The notes under the pieces are model-generated. The model saw only the letters and a list, made by a program, of their open reading frames with translations, did not search any database and had not been told where the DNA came from. This document shows positions 37,301 to 51,700 of a stretch of 64,000 nt of DNA, one piece after another. Source of the stretch: Camarhynchus parvulus (taxonomy: Eukaryota; Chordata; Aves; Passeriformes; Thraupidae); assembly GCF_901933205.1 (NCBI RefSeq), contig NC_044572.1, positions 25,382,501 through 25,446,500 of the forward strand, written 5' to 3'. Made by a program: the position numbers and the translations under genes. Every line of letters begins with the position of its first letter. The first letter of the stretch is position 1.

Positions 37301-40300
37301 CCAGCTGGATCGGTCATGTTTTCATCAGAAGATATCCACTGTTTTATACAGTGTTACTTTTGGTTGTCTTGGATTTTTTTTTTCATGTTTATGTGTCTGT
37401 AGCTGATGAAGCTTGGTCATTGCTGACCTCCCCTCAAGTATTTGTGGCAAATTACAACAGGCACCTGTCTTGGATATTGCAGCACAATGGCCTTTACATC
37501 ATTTGAACACTTCATGATCCCATCTTAGCATGCCTCAATACCTAAGGGCTTCTCTGAAGTATAACAGTTTATGTGATGGGACAAAGTATATGACAGACAT
37601 TGTATTCCAGCAAGCTGCTCTGTACTAACACCAGAAAGAATAACAACAAACAGGGTAGCCCTCTCTTTTGGATGTAGGGTGGAAATACGACATGTAAAAG
37701 TGTCTGAATTCCCAATGTCATTCTTGAGCATGGACTCCATGTAAGGCACAGGATCCTAGCCTCTCTCTCTCTCCCTCCTCAGCACCTTTGCACACTCTTT
37801 GGTATTTTGCATGTGCTGGTGGAGAAGAACTGATTTTTGTTATCATCTAAAAGCACTATCATGTGTTGGAAACAGGAGGAGGAAATAATAGAAAACCACA
37901 GCTCCATAAGTGAGAAAGCTGCAGAAAGGTAATGAGCCCTCCAGACAGAGTTCTTGGAAGCCTGTTCTCCTCCCACTGAAAGGAGATAAAATCTAGCTGA
38001 GGACAATCATATTTGGCCTAACATGACCCCTGCTTTTAAAGTAAGAATCAGAAAGAAGTATGTGGCCTTGCAAGCACAGAAAGGTATTAAAGTCATCCAC
38101 CCTGGAAAGAGCCACTAGGTTAAAAGGCCACTGATTGGAGGTGTTTGTTTCCTGTACCCATAATTTTCATACCAGGAAATGTAAGACTTTTTGTTGCCTT
38201 TTCAGAAAATACCAAGGTTCTAATATCTACCATACCAGAGTATGAAACAAAAAAGAAAATAAGAATTCACTTCTGGTTTACAGCTGTTGTCCCAATAGTT
38301 ATATATGCTCCAATAAAATATTACAATGGTCCAGGGAGACTTATTTGCCAAGCCACAAGCACATCAGGCTGCAGAAATAAACAAGGGCCAAGAGAAAAAA
38401 GTCAGTCCTGTTGGAAACCAAGTATGCTATTGCCAATCTTGTGATACTGTAAAATGCTACTCTCCCACCTCCAAACCATGAAACTAAACATATATATATA
38501 TACTAGATATTTTTATTTGCCTTCTACAATCCCCAAAGATTCAAATGTACAATCTTCTCCCCACCATCATGAGGGCTTAGCACATTTCTTTTTAAACAAA
38601 AGCTGAGATTATCATGCAATTAAGTGGCTCTAGGCACTGAGCCTTAAAAAAATACCCTTTAGAGGTTCACTTCCAAACAATGAAAGATGGTGAGACTGCA
38701 GTGAGAGAGCTGACAGAGGAAAGGAGATCATGGCAAAGGCTAAGGTGAGAGCGGCCAAGCAGGGTTAGTGACAGTCTCAGCTAGCCCACGAGTGGGGTCT
38801 GACCCAGGAGGAAGAAAGCAGCAAATACACAAACCTCCAGCCTTGGTGTTTGGCTGCAGCTCTGCTGCGCTTGATCTGCAATTCCTCCGGGAAATCCCAC
38901 TGAGATTTTTGGCTGGGACTTTGGAACAAGGAGAGGAAACTTCATCGAGCCCTCTGCCTGTTTGGAGAGCACTTTAAAAGTTTATGCTGTGCTGACTGAA
39001 CACTTCTGCAGTGCAAACACCAGCCTTGAGACTTGTAGCTCATGCACATGGCAGTCAAGGTTCACAGGGGGCTGCCAGAAGAGGACAGTCCAGTGAGCAG
39101 GGGCACAAGGCAGCTCCTCCTGGCACAAGCTCCAGCAGATCTTATTCTTTCACTCTGCAGCTACAAGTTGTCGTAGTTTCCCGATGGGTAAATGGAATCT
39201 GTTGTTTTCTCTCAGGAGAGTTACTAATCTTTTCAGCTACATAAATACACTTCTATTATTGTCTGAGTAAATTGCCTTAGAAAACTGTTTCTTCAGGAAA
39301 AAAAGTTGAAATTTCTTAAAAGGAAAATGTCAGTATATTTTTCATAATTATTCCACTACTTTTTTCTACCATTGTTTATGGTAAAAATCTTGATAGTTAG
39401 GAATTAGCATATACACTCACATTATCATATCTGCTTAAGAATCTGAGTTTACTCAATCACAAATAAAAAGTGTGACTCATGCATCCCAGTCTCCCTTGCT
39501 CCTGTCCAAATCTCACCTAGATTTCTTCCCCATTGCCTGCCTGCGTTTGTTTGTTATTACAACAATTCCAATTCTTGGATGGTGAAGAGCTCTGAAAAGA
39601 AAAAGATTATACAACCCCAGCATCAGCCTCACACTTCAGTTCTCACATCCAGCCCTTCCCAGAAAGATTCCAGTTCAGCAGGATATTTTTCCAAATGCTT
39701 TATTCTGCACTCAGCAGTCTGCACTCACTCTGCCTGCTCCAGCATTAAGATGAAGGGGGTGCTATGGGAGTCAGGGAAGCGAGGCAATATTTAGCAGATT
39801 CAGATTTCAGGTGGTCTGAGTCCCCTGAAAATGAGGGCAATGATGGAGGAGGGATCTGCTCTATTTTATACACAGTGTTAGGTGTTTGTAATGATACTAC
39901 TGAAATTAAGAACTCTTTCAGTATGTAAAACTAGACAGGCTTTCGAATAATTTCTTTTGTAAAAACAAAAGAAACTATGCAACAGACACTATCTAGATGT
40001 AATTTCCAAATAAATCTACTCTGTGATTTTACCAGGATGTCTGTAAGTGGAATGCAGGCAAGTCCACAGCAGATTTGTTGAGATGCCTATGAATGCTTGT
40101 CAAATCTCACTTTATATTTTAATAAAAGATTCTGTTGGAAAAGAAGCCATGCCTAAGCAGAGTGCACCAGAGGAACTGTAGGCAAATCTGTACCTTATTA
40201 ATATAATTAATTTTAGTATCTGATTCTACAGCTGAGGAGCACTTAAATGAATACAGTGAGCAGATGCAGTTTGGCTGTGTCTTCAGCAGGTATGTTTATT

Positions 40301-42285
40301 TGTTATCAGAAGGCTAACAATATCCCAATAGCAATTTGCATGGAATGTGCAGTTATTAAAACCAGAATAGTGGAAGAGACTGTAATAATTTTTGAGTCTG
40401 GCCCTGAAATTACCTGCTTAACCAGCAATTTCAGTGTTGCAGCTACATGTGAATGTTTTGACTGGTCTCTGGGCCTTCTTATGCTGTAGCTCTGGAGGGC
40501 TGTAGCTCTGGAGATTTTGTCACCAATCTTGGAATATTTTGCCCTGCAGAAACCCCAGCTCCTGGCAGAAGCAATCTGGCAGAATATCATCTTTCCTTTG
40601 TTTACTTTTTGAAGCCTCAAATCTTCTTGGTTACACAGCAAAGCTCAGCCATGTAATCTTCTAGCAGCTTAAAAATCAAAACTCAGATGAAATAAAGTCC
40701 CTGTTTCCTAGACCTAAAAATCTCCTGATTTTTAAACTGAGCTTATTACCCCGGGGATCTCAGCACTGCTTTTTTACAAAACTGGGACTGCAATACTGAT
40801 TGAGGGGCTCCCAATATCATCAGCAGCACATCTCTCCTGGCTTTCAGTGGCAGCAGATCTGACCTGATGTGATTTATTAATCACAGAGTTTGTCAAAATT
40901 ACGTTTCAGCTGGCAGCGTTAGCAAAGAGGTGAGGAGAGGAGAAGCAGGTGCTATGTTTTAACAGAGAGGACTGTGCCTGTTTACCTCATAATCTCATGT
41001 TTTTACTTTATGGTTTTAAATTTCACAAAAAGCTATGGCAAAGCCACTTAGTAAACAAGGAGGGAGCAGTGGCTCTGAAGGAGGTGGCAGCTGCTATCAC
41101 AACTGCAGCTTCTGACAGAGGCTACTGTGCCCAGCTCCACTTTCCTGCAGCTGAAGGGCCCTGTCAGCTTCAGAGCCGCAGCCTAAGGAAACCACTGCTG
41201 TCCTGATGAATTAATGAATAGAAAAGGTTACAAAATAAAAGCAATGTTTACATTCTCCACTCAGCATTTCATTGCAGTAAAAGCTGCCCTGGAGGGCCAG
41301 GGGTGTGTGAGCTTTGGTGATCCCATGCATCCCAGGTTTCTCTCCAGGCTATCCCAGGCACCTCAAGAGCAGCTGGAGGGGCCTGACACCTTTTCATTAC
41401 AAATTCTGCACCCTGCACTTGGCAGCCTACAGCAGCTGCTGACCCACCATGCCCTTGGGAGCTGTGATCCCTCAGATACACGCGTTTTGCAGGGGCGACC
41501 CAGGAAGTGCAACCCCCAAATAAACATTGTCACAGAAGAATTGCAGGGGGATAGGGACCCTCTCATGGGTATGGTCTCAGCACTTTCTGTGTGTTCCCTC
41601 CTGATCCCAAAATGAATATACAACTTCTGCCATGATCACGAGGATTTCTACCTCCTGGCCAATTATTGCACCTTTTTAGTCCGGGTTTAAGACAGCAGAG
41701 TGACTCCAAGGTGCACTGTGCCTGTGAGAGGAGGGGGCCCCAGTCCCCTCCATGGGAAGGGCACGGGAGGCAGGACCAGCAAAAGCGGCGCAAGATTGAG
41801 TCCTTCTGACTTCCTTCCAAAAAAAATACTTGCAGAGAAACCTGGAATTATATATAAGTAAAGTTGCCTTTTGATATTACCACGTAATTTCCACTTCTGG
41901 CAAAGAGATTTTTGCCCAGGCTAATTTGGAGACATTTCCCTTCACCACATTGGCACCGCTGTGTCATTTTTGATAGAAGCCTCATTCATGGGGAGAGCCA
42001 AGGCAAGCCGTTCCCCTCTCACTTCTGCAAACAGGGCTGGTTGTTGAGTCTCTTGAAAGGCTGTGTGAGCAGATAAACATGCTACACATGAACTACCTTA
42101 GGTGGAGGTGAAATACAGATGATTATATTTAAGGGCTTACAATAGTCGTTAAGAGCTTCTAACCACAGGCCCTGGCAGAGATGGTCCTCGGCTTGCAGTG
42201 CATGTCTTGGCTACATCCTCAACTGACTTGCTGTTTGTACCCCTTGAAACAGGGCCAATCTTGTCAGTCTGGTGGCAATGGGAAC
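37301..42285. other. Unique non-coding DNA, no gene recognised
   Basis: Single-copy, mostly AT-rich. It contains (CT)6 at 37761-37772, a short (AT)n at 38490-38502 and a 16-bp tandem duplication at 40483-40513. Open frames reach about 133 codons (41214-41615, plus) and are unfamiliar. No RNA gene was seen. Confidence 0.55.
40483..40513. repeat. 16-bp tandem duplication
   Basis: GCTGTAGCTCTGGAG at 40483-40497 recurs exactly at 40499-40513, giving a 16-bp period. A small slippage duplication. Confidence 0.9.
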
Positions 42286-42324
42286 AAAAAAAAAAAAAAA
42301 AAAAAGAAAAAAAGAAAAAAAAAA
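42286..42324. repeat. 39-bp A-rich tract
   Basis: A20 followed by G, A7, G and A10. No retroposon body was recognised upstream and no target-site duplication was found, so a simple A-rich repeat is preferred to a retroposed tail. A lysine-rich open frame across it (42181-42390) is a by-product. Confidence 0.95.
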
Positions 42325-43905
42325 CCCAACTCTGTTAATAGGATTATAAGATTTGGGGAATATAATGTTGCTGCAGATCGTTTATTTTGAAAGCTGATTT
42401 CATTTTAGTGAAAACAAGCTCAGCCCCGCACACTGGGGGTTTGCAGCCATGATGCCAAACACAATCATTGCTGGTTTGAAAGATGTGATTGCTTTTTAAT
42501 GTGGAAATTTCACAAGGTTACAAAAGAGGAAAAAATTAAACTCCTTTCTTATAACAAAGTCACCCTGGGATATGAGCTACAATGCCCTGACAATGTCCAG
42601 ATACTCTGACTGCATTGCACTTCAGAAAGGTGGATGAGTGTGATTTACACCATTTCGCAATTGGCATTTTTTTTCACAGAGTTGAAAAAGCTGAAAAGTT
42701 TTGAGCAAAAATAAAAACAGCGCTTTGTAAAATGCATTTGGAATTGCACAAACATAACCCAAGGGTCAAGGAAGTAAAGGGAGGATGAGTAATGTGTCCA
42801 AAGGGATAAATGAGGGGATAATATGATCTCCCCTTCGTTTCTGACAGCTCTGGACCCACAGTGGCAGCCCACTCGAGGTATTGAAACCTAAGTTCCTCCT
42901 CAGGCTAGCAGACAACTTTTATATTTTGTTAGACATCAGAATAAAAAAAAATTATAGTCAGCATCCCTGGCCTTTTCAATAGCAACCTCCCAAAGGGCTT
43001 AAATATATTCTAGAAATAATGGCTAAGCCCCATTTTCCTGGGTGTTAGATGATGTTCTGTCACCATCTCAGAAGAGCCATTGTTGTGACAAAAGCCTCAT
43101 GGCACAGCCCGGACAGGGCTGAACAGGGAAACAGGCGCTAGCAGGAATGTCCCAGTCAGAGGAATTCATCAGGAGGGACCAAAAGGAAAGAATTTTTCCA
43201 ATATGCTCTTAAAAGAGTGATGAAGAGGGTAACAAAGCTGCCACTTTCTGAGGGCAGGGTGGGGGAGGCGGGCCAGTAGAGACTCGTGAGCTCTCTCCTT
43301 CTTTGTAGAGAGGATGCTGCTTTTGATCTACAGCGCGGGGAGTGCTCTCCCCAAGGCAGGGGTGAGGAGGGGCGTAGATCTGGAGGGAGACACAAAGGAT
43401 GGAGCTGAAGCGCTGCCTCCGAGCTGGGGATGGAAATGACATGTGCGCTGCGCAACCTTTTTCTTTCCAAAGCAATTTGCTATCATTATATTGCCCATGC
43501 ATTTCCAATACATGTCAGCCTGCTCTCTTTTAACTTGGCGGGAGGGGAAGGTGCTTTCATTGCAGGGCTCCTTGCAGAAGCTCACCAGACATTGCTATTA
43601 TTGCATCTGCTGGGCACAGCACAGAACGATGCTCGTTCATTAAAGGAATAGGTTTAGAGCAGAGCAAATTTATTCAGTCCCTGTTAGAGAATGCTTGGGT
43701 GGGTTTAGACGTTTTCATATGCAGAAATATTCCACATTTTCAAAGCAGAACAGTTTTTCCCTGTAACTTCAATTCGGCCTCTATCTGGCATTATCAAAAT
43801 AATTTAGCTTTGTTTGCCTGGATCTTGTTAATGGTGAAAATCCAGAAAGCTGCTAGAACAGCATTTATTAAGGTTTTCATAAAGTTGTAAATTACAAGAT
43901 TCCCA

Positions 43906-43957
43906 TTAACTATTTCAGTTAGGATTCCTATTTAACTATTTCAGTTGGGATTTCTGG
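43906..43957. repeat. 26-bp imperfect tandem duplication
   Basis: Copies at 43906-43931 and 43932-43957 match at 22 of 26 positions, with the first 15 bases identical. The duplication is older than the perfect ones in this window. Confidence 0.85.
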
Positions 43958-45430
43958 TCTGGTCTGACTCACATGCTTCTCTAAATATTGGGGCACAGTG
44001 CATGGTTACATATCTTCATGTGTGAAAGGAGAGGTGGGGCAAGATTTTAAACAAAAATTCAAATTACTCTTCTTCATCCAGATGCTTTCACATTCACACG
44101 CCAAGGGATGGAGCTGAAAATCATTCCATATGGCATTGTGCCTGTGCTGATACACTCAACTGAGGCTTAACATCCATAGGCAACACACAAAATTAATTTG
44201 GTCTCTGTTTCTGCATTTTCAGTGATTAGTACAAGGAAAGCTATGCACAGCAGAACCATGTCGTTTTGGTTCCCTCATCTATTTTACCCTGGTGTTGGGT
44301 CAGCCTCAAACAGCCTGAGTGTGAGGCAAGCCCTTCCACCAAACTTTTTTCCTCTGTTCTTCCATGGGAGGTTGGTAGCTGGGAAGGGCCTTTTTGGCGG
44401 GAGAGCAGCCAAACCCGGCCATGTCAAGCTGTTTAGCTTTGGAGTCAGGGTTCCTATGGCTACAGAGAGGCTCTGCAAATTCTTGGTTTCTCCTGCAGAA
44501 TTTGGAAGATGACATCAGCCAGTTCCTCCAAAGCCATAGAGGAGAGCAGAAGTTCTGACCACTTAGACCCATGTCCAGCAACCATCACCTATTGATAATG
44601 CAAACACCATCCTACAACACATGGTGAAGGAGTTTCAGGAAGAAGCATCAGCAATAGCTTGCCATTGATTTATGCCTGCCCTTTCCTCTCTTGGAGCCAC
44701 TGATGGGGCATTTGAAAAGGAAGGTGATGCTGCTGGGTGGTGGTGATGCCTGCAAAGCCTCTCTCCAAAATGACAGTGTAAGAAAGTGCTTTCAGAGGAC
44801 TTGTGCAGCCAGGCCAAGAAGTGGGTTTGGGAGACAAGATGCCTAAAATTTGCCCTGTGGTTCTCCATGGTCTCCTAAAGGAGTGCTGAACTCTAGGGAT
44901 GCTCTCTCCTGCTGCCTCTCTCTTTTTGTACAGAAGGCTGAGTAACAAAATCAAAAGCACAGCTTGAAGCAAACCAACTGCACACAGGTTTCCTCGTGGC
45001 ATGATAGGCTATCGCAGCCTAATGCTAGGCTGCTAGACTAGAAGCAGTCTTTCATTGAGTTTGTCTTACTGAGAGGAAAAACTGCTTTGTGTAATAACTT
45101 TATGGTAAATGTTGGCAAAAGATTTGCACTGCATACTGAAAGAGAGACATTTCTGACCACAGCTCATGAACCACATTTATTTACTCTGGCATTTGTCCAT
45201 TATTTGTTCATAGGCTTTCTGTCTCTGCTAAATGTGTTCCAATTTTGGGAGCTAAATCATTGCCAGTAGTTTCCAGGACATTCCGCTAGGCTAAGCAAAA
45301 TTGCCCTAAGCAGTTGTCAGAAACCACTGGAGTAGTATTTTAAATACAGAGAATTTGAAGAAAAGAAAAGATACCAAGTGTCCTATCTGTCTGGATCCCA
45401 GATCCTGTGTGTTGTAAAAAGTTAGGGAAC

Positions 45431-45522
45431 AGAAGCAGAGGGCTTAAAGAACTGCCTGACATTCCTGAATCATTTTCCAGAAGCAGTGGGCTTAAAGCAC
45501 TGTCTTTCCTGAGCCATTTTCC
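45431..45522. repeat. Diverged tandem duplication, 48 and 44 bp
   Basis: 45431-45478 and 45479-45522 share 'agaagcag.gggcttaaag.actg', 'ttcctga' and 'cattttcc' in the same order. They differ by a few substitutions and a 4-base deletion in the second copy. Confidence 0.85.
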
Positions 45523-48500
45523 ATCGTTTAATGAACCAGTCTGATTTTAAAATGAGGATAGTAATTAAAAATATGCATATGTATTTGTCAGCAGCTCATC
45601 AGAGAGAAATCATGCTCAAAATTCCATCTGGAAAATGCTATTTATTTCCTTCTTTACAAAAATGAACTACAAAGTACAGGAGGAAAGCCATTGCTGTAAA
45701 AACTGATAATTTCTATCAGATGGCCCAACAAAAATGCATATTTGTAGTTTAGACAGGACAATAATATGGCTTTTCTAGACCAACCTGATGCATCTGCTCA
45801 CTATCCCATATCTGACACAGCTCAGAATAACATGATGTATTACCTGCCTTGACAACAGTCCAATGAAGATTGCAAAATAATCCCTAAAATAATGAGTGCT
45901 GGCTTCAACTACGAGTTCCCATATTTTCTCTAATGTTATTTTTCTTGGCATTAATAATTGTAACTACAGATAGCATCATTGCCCAAAAAGAAGCTCAGCA
46001 TTTCTTCAGACTTTGTTGAGTTCCTGTTGTTGAATTCTGGTATCCTCTGGCAAAGCCAGAGTGCATGTGAGCCCTCAGGAAGCAGGAAACTTGCCTGCTA
46101 GTGATCTGGACTTAGCTGCCTTTTCTTTTTATCAAGTGTCCACTTTTTGCTATGTGTTACAGGGAACACTGATTATTTTCTCCTCTTTTATCATGTCCCT
46201 TTCTTTTTCTCTCCATTTCAAAGAGAAAAAAAATCCCAGCTTTCCAATTTCTCCGCCAATGAGTCAGAGTAATTTCTGAGTTCATTTCCAAATGCACTCT
46301 CTTTCTGCAGACAGAACAGCCAGTCCCACCTATGCAGTGCTGGAGGAAGTGGTGATAGTGATTTATGTAAGAGCATTCTGCTGCCCTGTTCCGCATCCAT
46401 ACCATTAAATCCCATCAAGGGTTTTAACCCACAGCTTCATATTAAAAGAGTATCTCAATGAACTGCCAACTAGGATTCCCCTTTAAATCAGTGCTTGAGA
46501 ATTCTTTGAAAAAAGGTGGGTGGGTTTTTTTCCTTTTTGGCTATATAAATATTTTATCAACACTGAATTTTAGCTGCCATTTTATTACTGTCTATTCAAT
46601 TTGTTAAATTACTGATACATTTGCAACTAAATGAACCTCTTCAAAATGCTCTTTTACACAGCAAAAAAAAAAAACATATAAGCTATGTCCTAATATTTTT
46701 CATCACACTGCCCTGCTGTATAGTAAACACAGTAGTAATAGCAATATAGTAATAACAGTACAGTAAGTAATGACATTGATCCTAATAAATGGAGCATCTC
46801 AATGGCAAACCTCTTACTTTGGTAAAAGCTGGCCATTTAATCTTTATGGGAGTAATTTTTATTCACTAGCTATAAAGAGTACTTTGCTTCCTATGTTCCA
46901 GATGGTTTTGATTGATAGAAATATTCAGCTTAACTTGCATGATGCTGTGGAGTTTTTTCCCTTAGATTCATGTGTGTATTTTTTAGAGGTTAGTGGAAGT
47001 CTAGAGAAATGGATTTTTGGTTCACCTCTGTCCACCCTTCTGTGGACAATAGCAAAGATTCCGAGAGATTAGGGAGGCAAAGTGAGATTTGGCAAAATCT
47101 GCACCAAACTCACATATTCCTGCTCACTTACTCTTATTACTATTTTATTTTTACTTGCCATTTGATGAATTTAATGGGTGCAGATAAGATTCCCACTGGC
47201 TCACAAATCCCAAATTATCCCTGTATTTTTAAATATAGGTAGTCTAAGCACAATCCTAATGCTTTAAATATTATGTCTTCTATCTCATAGAATTTTTCCT
47301 ATTCCCACCAGTAATAAGGAAATGCAAATCTACTTGGCAGTGGTAGATTTATACTCTATGGTAGTAATTTGCTTTTAATTTATTGCCTTGCTTCAGTGAC
47401 ACCTTTTTTTCACATTCTGTACCATTACTACTACTGCAAAAGAGGACAGGAAGAATATATAACTTTCTAAAACCTTATGCAATAAATATCTTCCCGAGCT
47501 CCCCCTTCAATTCCTGTGATCCCAAGCAATGCTGTGATTCCCTTGAAGCCTCCAAGTTTGTGATATATTCAAATAAAGCATTCTTATTCTGTTTGAGATA
47601 TGCAGCTACTTGGGACTGTAAAAAGCCATCTTGACTTCTTAATTTTCCTCTTGCTTGTTCTTTGCCAAAAGGCAGCACTGTTATCACTCACTCATGCATT
47701 AAAGTACATTTTTTAACCAAAAAAAGAAATAATAGAAGGACTACAGTGGGAAAGCGGTGGCATCTGGAAAAATCAAACAATGTGAATTAATACATTCTTT
47801 GTGGGCTGGAGGAAGCAATGGAGTCAAGGAAGGCCTTTGGATGTTATGTTTTACAATACCTCTGGAGGCCCAAGCCCCACTATAGGCTGTTTTCTTCCTG
47901 CCTCTGGACAAGCTGAAATTAACTGGTAATAACACACAATTAAAAGAGCATGTGTGTGTCTGTGAGGGGTGTGTTACTTTGCTCTAATTCCACTCCTTCT
48001 GTGCATTTTAACTTTCAAACTTGGACAGCGTTGAAGAGGAGACAGACAGGTATACATAGCAGCCACATCAAAATCTTGGTGGGGCAGGGGGAACATTTGA
48101 CACCTCCTTGTTTCAATGCCCCCTGTCTGTTTTTAATTTCACTAAATCGCTCCCGTCTGGGGATTGTATATTTTCAGTGGCCTCTCCCAGCAATGCAGAG
48201 GTGGAGTGTAAGTGTGCCAAACCCCAGCTATGCTCAGGCACAGGGCTGCACATTACAGGAGGCAAGGAGGGAGTCAGCTCATGGGACCAGCCATTCACCC
48301 AACTTAGGTCTAAAAGTGATGCCAAGAAATTTCATTTGCCCTTTTGCCTTTATGGTCACCTTATGAGGGAAGTGGTGGCCAGCTTGAGCTACAAACTGGT
48401 TAATAGTTTTCTGACACTGCAGTTTTGAAAGTATCATGAAAGGTTTGTGTGTGTGAAAAGTCCCCTGTTATGACAGGATACCGTACTGCAGTTGCTACTC

Positions 48501-48734
48501 CAGATAACAAGGTGATGTTGGCTTGGGTAGGGGGCTTGCTTGGTTTTTAAGAGGCAAGCAGGATCTGATTCTGAGCACCTCCAGGGAAAGGAATGGCTTG
48601 TAAGGGCAGTTTGAGGAGGATTTCACTGGGCAGCTGTAGGCACAGTGAAACCTGGGCTCCAGGTTGCCATGGAGGCAAGTGGAGGTTTTGCTCTTAGTTT
48701 TGTTGAGAGAAAAGTTCTGGCCCAACACAGAAAG

Positions 48735-48754
48735 CTTGTGCAATCTTGTGCAAT
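48735..48754. repeat. 10-bp tandem duplication
   Basis: CTTGTGCAAT occurs twice in a row without mismatch. A minor slippage event. Confidence 0.85.
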
Positions 48755-51700
48755 CTGCCTCATAGCAGCAACAAGGCAACACTGAATAGGAAAAAATAGA
48801 AGAGCTCCTTAGTCAGCTGCTCCAAGGCTGGATCACTGTCATGGGGTACATGAGGTACTCCTCTACATCCCTCCTCCTGTGAGCATCTCACCAGAGCCAG
48901 CCCCTCACAGGCACCGAATAATGCACATTGCAAATGCTTATGCCTGAGCAGAAGCCCTTCATGCATGAATATGTCAGAATGTAAAGCAAAGACATTCCCT
49001 CTAGTATCGGTTTGCACAACTCCCATGCCTTCTTCTGCTTGTCTACAGATAGGGGCATGGAACAAGGCTAGTGTGAAGCTCTGGTCAGACTCCAGGCCAC
49101 TGTTGCTGCTGGGAGGGCTGCAGAACTCTGCCTCTAGGAGCCAGGGGGCTGAAATAACCCTCAAGAGAAAGCCAGCCAAGGCACACCGTTCATTACTTTG
49201 GCCCACTGTAGATCGTCCTGAAAGGAGCAGGATTTGGCTTCAATGCAATGAGGAAAACGAGGTGGTAATAGGGTGCTTTGAGAAATCCCATTGTGCCATT
49301 GGGTGGCCCTGAGGATGCAATGAATGAGTTACACAATAAGCTGGTGAGAGCATGAAAAGACAGATACCTGAGCCACTCCACCAGAGCTTCATTACATTAA
49401 AGAACACTTCTGTGAGATCGGAAGGACTTTCTTTCCTCCCCTTCACTCTCTGAGTTCTCTGAGAATTGAGCATTACAGTGGCTTTGACTGTAACCATTAT
49501 AATAATTTTCCAGTGCTAATGTTGTGGTTTTAATGAAAGGAAACAGCGAATGGTGTATCGACTCATATACACAAATCTGCACTTCATTTGCACAAAATAG
49601 CTTCTGGATGGCTTTCCTCCATGTTTTTGGTCAAAGCCACTCTTTTTGAGAAATGATCAATGTCTACACTGTTTGCTCTTCCACAGATAAAGCAGATGCT
49701 ATTCATTACTGCCTTTGCCATGCATATATTGCTACTTTCCCCAGAGCAGCCGCAGTGGGTCATGTGTTTATTTTTCTTTAAATCCTTTTGTTCTTAAATC
49801 ACTCCGCTTTTGCTTTCAGGATATGATGAATGATTAATGCTGTAGTAGCAGCATTATTGAATTAGGAAAGTCACTGGCAGCTTCCAAAATCATTGAGACA
49901 ACCAACAAATAAATACAAGCCACTTCTTTAGAGTTAGATGTAGCGAAGCAGTGTGATGGTGTCAAGATAAGAAGAGGCAAGGCTGGCATGAGTGCTTTTA
50001 AAGCTGCAGGATACACTTATTGTTGTTCCCATGTAAATCACAGGAGGTCTGATAACAGTGCAGATGTTTTGAACAATTTGCATTGGAGTAATATAACTGC
50101 AATAAAGAAAAATGCTAAGGAACACTCAGAACTGGTGTGGGTACTTGGAGGGAATTCTATTGTATAAGAAGTTACATGATCATGAAGAAAGGAACTATTC
50201 ATGGGTTTATGGTTTAGTCAAAGACTAGAGATTTGGAGTCAGATACTGAAAGGCAGTTGTTCAGCACCTCACAGGGATTACAGCCAACAGCACCAGCAAT
50301 TACTCACCAGGAAAGGAGAGAGATTATAGATTTCTGGACTAACCCTTTGCAATGACCACTGGAATAGGCACGTAGAGTTAGCCTACTGTTTGTAGATTAA
50401 CACTACTTGCCTATTCCAAGACCATGTAGTGTGGTAATATTCCAGTTAAATGGGAGTTTGGGTGAAACAGGAGAGCAGGATTAAATTCATTTTCTCACAT
50501 CCATACACAGATGGTTCTCTACTGGCTTCCTAACAAGGCCCATCAGGTTTTGATGTGACCCTGTCTCTCATGTATTTCATCACAGCACCATGGTGGACAG
50601 AACAGCCAGTGTGGTCAGGCAAAGGTTCTGAAGTCCACTGAGCTTTTAGAACTCCTTTACACAGAAATGAAGGACTGAAGAGACTATGGAATGGTGAGAA
50701 ATAAGCCCTGGCACCTCCAACTGCCTCAGTTTGCAATATGAAGGGAAGAACCTCAGTGGGCATGGCACTGCATGTTGTTTGACAGCAGAAATTATCATGG
50801 CTTTCCTCCCCAGGGGCAGCCCCTGAGCACACTACAGGCGTGCCTAATTCTTCTCCCTGCACCTCTGTTCAGGGTTTCTGTGGACATCAAGAGACTCATG
50901 CTAGTTACTCCTGTGCACTCCTGAAAATAAAGGGCCCCTTTATTGAGTGCTGTAGTGCTATATACTTTCCTGACCTTAAAATCTTTTTTATTTTTCATTG
51001 AACTGTCCCTTATTAGAGCTAGGTAGGAAAAATGTTTCCCTGCAGAGTGAAAGATCTCACAATTTCAAGTGGTCTCACTGCTGTTCTACTTCAGGATGCT
51101 ACTAAGTCCTTTCAAATAGGGCCTGCTCTGAGCAATCAATAGCAGAGATTAAGACTCTTACTGGAACTATTGAAGAACTAGTAAAAAATATTTATATAAA
51201 GAAAAACCAGAATAAAATCTGCGTTAGTCCAGGATGAGCTCAGTGTGCTGGAAGAGGGCGGGATGCTTTTGCTCATTTCCCTGGCTGCAGCAGTTTCACT
51301 ACACAAGCAATGACATGTCAGCCATGAGAAGAGACCTGGACTTCCATCTGTTCCTCTCAGCATGGTAATGTAATTCCTGGACTGCCAGCTCAGGCTTTTT
51401 CACCCTCTTGCCTAATGAAAGCCTTGGCATCTATGCAAATTGGAGCATCTCCAACAGGAGAAGCTCTCATTTTGAAGCAGACTGCAGCCCAGAACCCACC
51501 CAGACTGTGGGGTGCTGACTTCCATGTCCCTGGGCTATCTTAAAGAGATAATAGTCCTACATGTGGTCTGCTCTTTTGAATCTGAATATCCAATCCAGAG
51601 AGTTCTGGCTGCCCTGAGACAGCAAATCAAAGTCTTTTACTTGGACCAGAAACTCATTGAACTTATAACCACCTTCCCTTTGAAAGTTCTGACTTTGACA

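Noticed and set aside
48176..48260. Cysteine-containing frame after a 'tattttcag' acceptor-like site
   Set aside because: The peptide looked domain-like at first, but no family was recognised and several frames are open here.
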